NCBI GenBank assembly: GCA_902472315.1
Contig: CABRNM010000016.1
Coordinates: 1-37,437 of the forward strand
Direction: 5' to 3'
From: an uncultured Collinsella sp.
GTDB taxonomy: Bacteria > Actinomycetota > Coriobacteriia > Coriobacteriales > Coriobacteriaceae
Length of the DNA: 37,437 nt
Made by a program: the position numbers and the translations under genes. The stretch's first letter is position 1; the number at the start of each line of letters is the position of its first letter. The notes beneath the pieces were generated by a model, which saw nothing but the letters and a program-made list of their open reading frames with translations, made no database searches and was not told the origin of the DNA. Positions 32,877-37,437 of this stretch are shown one piece after another.

Positions 32877-33767
32877 ATGAGTGATTTTGTCCTGACCTGT
32901 GAATCCGCCGCCGACCGAACCCGCGAGTTCTTTGAATCGCGCAATATCCCTGTCGTGTGTTTTCATTACGAGATCGACGATGTTGTCTATACGGACGATC
33001 TGTATCAGTCGATTGCGCCGGACGAGTTTTTTGCCCAGATTGCCGCGGGCGCCATGCCCAAGACGTCTCAGGTGAGCGTGGGTGAGTACGAGGAGTTTTG
33101 GGAGCCGTTTGTTGCCGAGGGTAAAGACGTGCTGCACCTGGCGTTGTCGTCGGGTATTTCGGGCACGTATGGATCGGCCTGCGTTGCGGCGCAGATGCTT
33201 GCGGATCGCTATCCCCAGGGCGGCAAGGTACGCGTCATCGACTCGCTGGCGGCGTCTTCGGGCTTTGGCCTGCTGGCGGAATGTGCCGCCGACGTTCGCG
33301 ATAGCGGCGCTTCGCTCGACGAGACGGCCGCTTGGATTGAGGAGCATAAACTCAACCTGCACCACTGGTTCTTCTCGACCGATTTGTCGAGTTACCTGCG
33401 CGGCGGTCGCATTTCGGCCGCGAGCGCGATCATCGGCACGGCGCTCAAGATTTGCCCGCTTATGACGGTCGATTGCGAAGGTGAGCTGGCGCCACGCGAG
33501 AAGATTCGCACCAAGAAGCGCGCGATCTCCGAGATGGCCAAGACCGTGATGGCGCATGTGCAGGACGGCGCGAACTATTCGGGCAAGTGCATCATGTCGC
33601 ACTCGGCGTGCCGCGAGGACGCCGAGGCCGTTGCGGCACTGATAGAGGAACAGGTTCCGCAGCTCAAAGGTAAGATTGAGATCAATAGCATCGGTGCTCT
33701 GATTGGCTCGCATACCGGCCCTGGCACGGTGGCCGTCTTCTTTATGGGCGACAAGCGCGTGGACTAA
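32877..33767 (+). CDS. DegV family fatty-acid-binding protein
   Basis: The 296-residue protein has the DegV layout: N-terminal domain with TCESAADRTREFFESR and CFHYEIDD, KTSQVSVGEYEEF, the loop HLALSSGISGTYGSA, then DSLAASSGFGLL and the C-terminal HTGPGTVAVFFMG. The SSG and TG-P segments are where DegV proteins hold a fatty acid, used in acyl-phosphate synthesis with FakA. The lysine/arginine-rich GELAPREKIRTKKRA sits where the family expects it. ATG 32877 follows AAGGAGCC. There is no fakA nearby. Monocistronic. Confidence 0.93.
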   Translation: MSDFVLTCESAADRTREFFESRNIPVVCFHYEIDDVVYTDDLYQSIAPDEFFAQIAAGAMPKTSQVSVGEYEEFWEPFVAEGKDVLHLALSSGISGTYGSACVAAQMLADRYPQGGKVRVIDSLAASSGFGLLAECAADVRDSGASLDETAAWIEEHKLNLHHWFFSTDLSSYLRGGRISAASAIIGTALKICPLMTVDCEGELAPREKIRTKKRAISEMAKTVMAHVQDGANYSGKCIMSHSACREDAEAVAALIEEQVPQLKGKIEINSIGALIGSHTGPGTVAVFFMGDKRVD

Positions 33768-33829
33768 CGTTCGTGGGCTGGCTGACGGTTTTAACGGCTG
33801 CGCCTGTCCCTCCCGACATTCGATAACAG

Positions 33830-33865
33830 AAAAAGGCCCGTCCCGTTGTTTGCGGGACGGGCCTT
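33830..33865 (-). terminator. Terminator of the interrupted barrel gene (minus strand)
   Basis: A perfect 13-bp stem (AAGGCCCGTCCCG at 33833-33845, complement 33853-33865), 7-base loop, and a T-run on the minus strand. Confidence 0.9.
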
Positions 33866-33875
33866 GCTGCTGCGG

Positions 33876-34967
33876 CTAGCGTTTCTTTCCGCGGAAGAAG
33901 AAGCCGTGCAGCGAGGGTTTGAGTCCGCGGCTGGCGCGACGCTCCTCGATATGATCGTGGATCGAAGCGACGCGTTCGATGACTTCGTCGGGGATCGGCA
34001 CGTCGGGATTCATGTTCTCGACCTGGCTAACCTCGGCGGCGGCGACCTGGTCGATAATGGGCACATCGTCGCGCGAGATGACGGGCGTGGCGTCTTCTTT
34101 CATCTTGCGGTATCGCTGCATCATGTCGGTCTGAAGCTGCTGGGCCGAAGGCGGCGTCCAGATGATGGCGTTGGCGCCAGCGGCGATGGTTTCACGGATG
34201 CTCTCGGGCGTCTTGCCGCCCGGTGCGATGAGCGGCAGGTTGGGATAGTGCTCGCGCAGCTCGCGCAGGACCTGGGGCGTGTTTTTGCCGGCGGCGATGT
34301 TGAGAATCTTGGCTCCGGCGCGCACCTTGGCGTGAGCATCGTCGTCGCAGCGAACGACCGTGGCGATGACGGGGATGTCGGCGATGTTGGTGATGTGCTC
34401 GACCATCTCGGCAGTAGCGGGGGAGTTGACCACTCAGCCCGCCGCGCCCTGCATCTCGGAGACGGCCGCCATCTGCACGGAGCGCTTACCGGTGGTGGTG
34501 CCGCCGCCAACGCCCACAAAGACCGGGCACTCGGCAACGGTCAGCAGCGCCTGCGTAATGGCAGGCTGAGGCGTGAAGGGGTAGACGGCAAACACAGCGT
34601 CGGCATTGGAGTTGCGGATGACCGCCACGTCGGTGGTGTAGATGAGCGATTTGATGCGGCGGCCAAAGAGCGTAAAGCCGCTGGCCTCCTCGATCTCATC
34701 GGGCATGCGGAGGGCCGCCTTGCGCAGGCGCCCGTCGATGGGCAGCGGCTCCATGGGCAAAAGGCCGTTGGGAGTTACGGCCACCTGGGGCTCGGTAAAT
34801 TCGTCTGCAAGCTCGACCTCGGAGAAGTCGACCGAGGCGACGACGTCTTCGTGAACCTCGGCGGGCACATCGATGGGGGCTTGATCGTCGGTCGCGGCGG
34901 GCGTATCGAAGGAGCTGGTGCCGACAAAGGCGTCGACGCGCTCGTTCAAATCGTTGAGAGAATCCAT
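33876..34967 (-). pseudogene. TIM-barrel-like protein with an in-frame TGA
   Basis: Two frames, 34967-34434 and 34433-33876, are in register, separated only by TGA at 34434-34436. Read through, 363 codons give a single protein. Residues ~85-180 hold FGRRIKSLIYTTDVAVIRNSNADAVFAVYP and VGGGTTTGKRSVQ; the junction is EMQGAAG-stop-VVNSPATAEM; then IPVIATVV, AGAKILN, PLIAPGGKT and AGANAIIWTPP, a beta/alpha-barrel pattern. The family is one of unnamed hydrolase-like barrel proteins with the same GVGGGxTTGKR motif. The downstream part keeps its sense and codon use, and a GTG follows the stop, so the mutation is recent, or TGA is read as an amino acid, or it is a sequencing error. Other genes here use TGA as stop, so general recoding is excluded. 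No clear SECIS hairpin is seen. Confidence 0.75.
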
Positions 34968-35159
34968 GGCGGTCCGTTTCTATGTTGTGCGCCCGTCAGC
35001 GTGCGACCGGCGCTACGATTGCTAAATCGTTTGACGAGTTGATTTTTCCCCGCCGCGCCATCCGTTAGACTGAAGGGCTGGCGAACGTGAAGGAGCTGTG
35101 GTGGCGGGAATCGAGGTGCTATCTTGAATGTCCCGTATACAAAAGAGAGGTGACGCGGT

Positions 35160-35330
35160 ATGGAATTCTCGGCAATGTTAGGCTCGATTGGCCTATGCGT
35201 GGGCGCAATCGTTGCCGCCGCGGTCATCTACTTTGCGGTCACGGCCATTAAGGGCAAAAAGGCCGAGCGCAAGGAGCGCGAGGCACTTAAGCAGTGCCGT
35301 GACCAGCAGGACAAGCGCGCACGGAGATAG
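35160..35330 (+). CDS. Small single-pass membrane protein
   Basis: A 56-residue protein: MEFSAMLGSIGLCVGAIVAA and a further AVIYFAVTAI form one N-terminal helix, followed by a highly charged tail (KGKKAERKEREALKQCRD, then QQDKRARR). ATG 35160 has AAAGAGAGG nine bases upstream. It sits alone between two minus-strand genes. The layout resembles small holin-like or membrane-anchor proteins, but no function can be assigned. Confidence 0.75.
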   Translation: MEFSAMLGSIGLCVGAIVAAAVIYFAVTAIKGKKAERKEREALKQCRDQQDKRARR

Positions 35331-35354
35331 TTTGTTGAGTTTTGAATCCGTGCG

Positions 35355-36458
35355 CTAGCTGCGTTTTCGGACCAGGGCGATATAGAAGCCCTCAAAGTCG
35401 CGGCTGGGCGGAATGGTCAGCGTGCCGGGCATGCCGTTGGCAATGGCCGAGACGTGGCCCGCGGCAATGGCCTCGGTAAGGGCGTTGCACTCGATGCGCG
35501 GTTCCTCACCGGCTTCGCGGGCGCGGCGTGCTTCGCTTTCACTCGGCGTGCTGTCGAGGGGGATGAGCTCGCAGTCCATGTGCTTGTCGAGGGCCTCTTG
35601 CAGGGCATCCTCGTTTTCCTGCGGCAAGATCGAACATGTCGAATAGACGAGCGTGCCGCTCGGTTTGAGGGCCCCCATGGCGCGATCCAGAAGTGCTCGC
35701 TGCGATCGGGCGCACTTGCTCAGCAACTGCTCGGTGAGGCCGCGCAGGCTTTTCTCGTTGCCGCTGATGACGGTGCCCGTGCCGGTGCAGGGAGCGTCGA
35801 GCAGGATGCGGTCGAAGCGGAAGAACTCGTCGAGCTCGCGTGCGTCGATGCGCATGACGGGCACGTTTTTGGAACCCTGGCGATGGAGGTTTGACTCGAG
35901 CTTTTCGGCGCGGGGAATGCTCATCTCGCAGGCCGTGAGGTGTGCCTGGCCCTGGGTGAGGGCGGCGATCTGCGTTGTCTTGCCGCCAGGGGCTGCGCAC
36001 ATGTCGAGGATGTCCTCGCCGGCCTGAGCGCCCAGGACCAACGGCGGCATCATGGACGACAGACTTTGCAAGTAGATCTTGCCGTCGCGGTAGATGTCGA
36101 GGTCCCACAGATCAGAAACCTGGGCCTCGGGCAGGATAAAGGCGTCTGGGTACCAGGCGACGGGGTTGTGGGCGATTCCGGCGGCATCGAGCGCCGCAGC
36201 GATGTCCTCGGCGGTCGCCTTGAGCGTATTGGCGCGCAGCGTGACCGGGCGTGTGGCCGCGGCGCCGAAGCCCTCGATCATGAGCTCGGCATCGGCGGGC
36301 GCATAGGCGCCGGCGACCGTGTCGACCATAAAGCGCGGCAGGTCGGCGGCGCAGGGAAGGGCGGCAAGCTGGTCGGAAAGCTCGGTGGAGGCAAACTGCC
36401 TAAGCTTGAGCTCGGGCTTAACCTGCTTTTTCTGCTTACGACGACGCGGCTTGGACAT
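35355..36458 (-). CDS. RsmB/NOP2-type RNA (cytosine-5) methyltransferase
   Basis: These enzymes add methyl to C5 of cytosine in rRNA or tRNA. The 367 residues show a short basic N-terminus (MSKPRRRKQKKQVKPE), an RNA-binding region (~40-150), then the SAM core: motif I ILDMCAAPGGKTTQIA, motif IV LLDAPCTGTGT and motif VI VYSTCSILPQENE. Both catalytic cysteines (PC and TC) are present. It lacks the N-terminal NusB-like domain of long RsmB, so it is nearer RsmF/short RsmB forms. ATG 36458 follows GGAAGG. It is downstream of the MetRS-like gene, 60 bp away on the same strand. Confidence 0.93.
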   Translation of the reverse strand: MSKPRRRKQKKQVKPELKLRQFASTELSDQLAALPCAADLPRFMVDTVAGAYAPADAELMIEGFGAAATRPVTLRANTLKATAEDIAAALDAAGIAHNPVAWYPDAFILPEAQVSDLWDLDIYRDGKIYLQSLSSMMPPLVLGAQAGEDILDMCAAPGGKTTQIAALTQGQAHLTACEMSIPRAEKLESNLHRQGSKNVPVMRIDARELDEFFRFDRILLDAPCTGTGTVISGNEKSLRGLTEQLLSKCARSQRALLDRAMGALKPSGTLVYSTCSILPQENEDALQEALDKHMDCELIPLDSTPSESEARRAREAGEEPRIECNALTEAIAAGHVSAIANGMPGTLTIPPSRDFEGFYIALVRKRS

Positions 36459-36517
36459 CCGTTTTTCCTTCCCGTCCCAAATTGACTACTTTCCGGGTAC
36501 GCCGTTGCTGGCGTGCT

Positions 36518-37437
36518 TTAGTACTGGCTCTCGTGCTTGCTAAAGAAGTCGAAGCGCGGGGGCAGCGGCTTCACTCGGTGCTCGCCGGGCTTCTCGCCCA
36601 AGCTCTCCACAAACTCATCCGTGGAGGCGAAGATGTTATCCCAGCTAAAGAAGGCGACCGGGTCAACGTCGAAGTACTCGCAGATGAGCTCGCAGCCGGC
36701 CGGCACGATGCCGTGCATGAGCACGGTCGCCACGCGCAGCTCGGTGAAGGCGTCGACGAGGGCCTGCGTCATCGCGGTATTGGCTTGCTCGCCCTCAAGC
36801 TTGTTGGCAGCCTTGGAGGCGTCGCTCCAGCGCTTGTTGGCGGCGCGCAGGTAGTCGTCGCACACGGCGAGCGCTCGGTGCGTCTCGAACTTGTACATGG
36901 CCTGCTCAAACGCGAGGGCGGCCTGCTCGGCGGCCTCCACCACGGTGGCCGAGGCGGCGCCGGCGGGGATGCAACCGTTGCGATAGGGGCTCTCGTCGCC
37001 CTCCTTGACGGCGACGCCGTAGAAGCAGCTGCGGGCCAGGCGGTTGAAGACGCCGGTCAAAAGGGCGCTTTCCTTAAGGGCCGGATCGATGACGCGCTTG
37101 TCGTCGCAGGCGTGCACCTCGTTGCCGTCCTTGTCCTTGCCGGTCACGCGCGTGTCATATGCCTTGGGACTAAAGCTCACCGGCTTCTCGGACAGACCGA
37201 GCGACAGCCAATGCGCGCGCATCTGCTCGCAGGTGTAGTGGTTGAGCAGGTCGTCTGCCGGCGGCGGAGGCGTCTGCGAGGACGAGCTGGCCTTTTTGCC
37301 CATGTAGAGCAGGTGGTAGCAGGCACTGACGGTGCTCTGCGTGAGGTTCCAGCCCAGGGCCTCCCACATGGCGGTCTGCGCGATGCAGTAGAAGTAGATG
37401 TTGTCCTGACCGATGAACTGGTAAATCTGAGCGTCAT
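36518..37437 (-). CDS. Methionyl-tRNA synthetase-like protein, KMSKS altered, 5' partial
   Basis: The frame is open to the window edge, where it reads DAQIYQFIGQDNIYFYCIAQ, the MetRS catalytic-domain end (usually IYQFIGKD.VYFH). At the KMSKS position it has GKKASSSSQTPPPP, so the second lysine is Ser. The stretch FNRLARSCFYG and the alpha-helical anticodon-type domain (~150-250) follow. The last ~50 residues hold VAFFSWDNIFASTDEFVES and a basic end. About 306 residues are in the window; the HIGH region lies outside. KxSSS loops exist in some class I synthetases, so it could be active, but it may also be a second, divergent MetRS. The only start seen inside is 37369 and is not believed, since conserved sequence precedes it. 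Confidence 0.8.
   Translation of the reverse strand, partial: DAQIYQFIGQDNIYFYCIAQTAMWEALGWNLTQSTVSACYHLLYMGKKASSSSQTPPPPADDLLNHYTCEQMRAHWLSLGLSEKPVSFSPKAYDTRVTGKDKDGNEVHACDDKRVIDPALKESALLTGVFNRLARSCFYGVAVKEGDESPYRNGCIPAGAASATVVEAAEQAALAFEQAMYKFETHRALAVCDDYLRAANKRWSDASKAANKLEGEQANTAMTQALVDAFTELRVATVLMHGIVPAGCELICEYFDVDPVAFFSWDNIFASTDEFVESLGEKPGEHRVKPLPPRFDFFSKHESQY

Noticed and set aside
32559..33713. 5' extension of fbp by 385 codons
   Set aside because: The extension lies antisense to degV and the divergent promoter region; the family start and ribosome site are at 32558.
34434..34436. Selenocysteine codon with SECIS
   Set aside because: A weak GATG/CATC hairpin lies downstream, but no convincing bacterial SECIS with an apical GGU loop is visible; kept only as a possibility in the findings.
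33846..35042. 398-codon plus-strand frame
   Set aside because: Antisense to the barrel gene on the minus strand and starts inside its terminator; composition is that of a mirrored frame.

Overview
The window looks like part of a gut Coriobacteriia genome (Actinomycetota), most likely Collinsella or a close relative. This is recognition from GC-rich codon use, AGGAGG-type ribosome sites, gene order and protein style, not a computed placement. Bases 1-22 are Illumina adapter, so base 23 is the first genomic base and the first gene is cut there.

Layout. 24-4454: a NAD-synthetase-like protein without its catalytic residues, a structured intergenic repeat, then ruvCAB behind a perfect LexA box. 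4601-10366: formate-tetrahydrofolate ligase (fhs), a membrane protein with heptad repeats, a cation-diffusion exporter and a zinc-ribbon protein. 10416-12134: decayed prophage debris (broken minor head gene, scaffold fragment, two adjacent tRNA genes, one tRNA-like relic, small orphan genes). 12131-14035: an ADP-ribosylglycohydrolase and a YhcG/DUF1016 nuclease. 14201-15990: a PH-like protein and two duplicated lipoproteins. 16368-21819: fchA-folD, a C69 dipeptidase, and a phasin-like/UbiB-kinase pair.

21931-29188 is the most interesting part. A cobalamin riboswitch precedes a ~1,980-residue surface protein with six Ig-like repeats, four DUF4430 (transcobalamin-like) domains, a beta-propeller, an InlB-type repeat and a C-terminal membrane anchor. 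An overlapping second gene encodes a membrane-tethered protein with a fifth DUF4430 domain. The simplest reading is a B12-repressed cell-surface apparatus for corrinoid capture. Just downstream, 29198-29445 holds four 62-bp units made of alternating inverted 14-mers in exact 30/32-bp register.

29541-37437: two GtrA-like membrane proteins, class III fructose-bisphosphatase, a DegV protein, a barrel-type gene interrupted by an in-frame TGA, a 56-residue membrane protein, an RsmB-type rRNA methyltransferase, and a methionyl-tRNA-synthetase-like protein with an altered KMSKS loop that runs off the right edge.

Three enzyme-family members here have lost or changed catalytic motifs: the NadE-like protein, FolD and the MetRS-like protein. 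For FolD the neighbouring fchA explains it: FolD lacks the cyclohydrolase lysine and FchA supplies that step, while Fhs makes the formyl-tetrahydrofolate that feeds the pathway.
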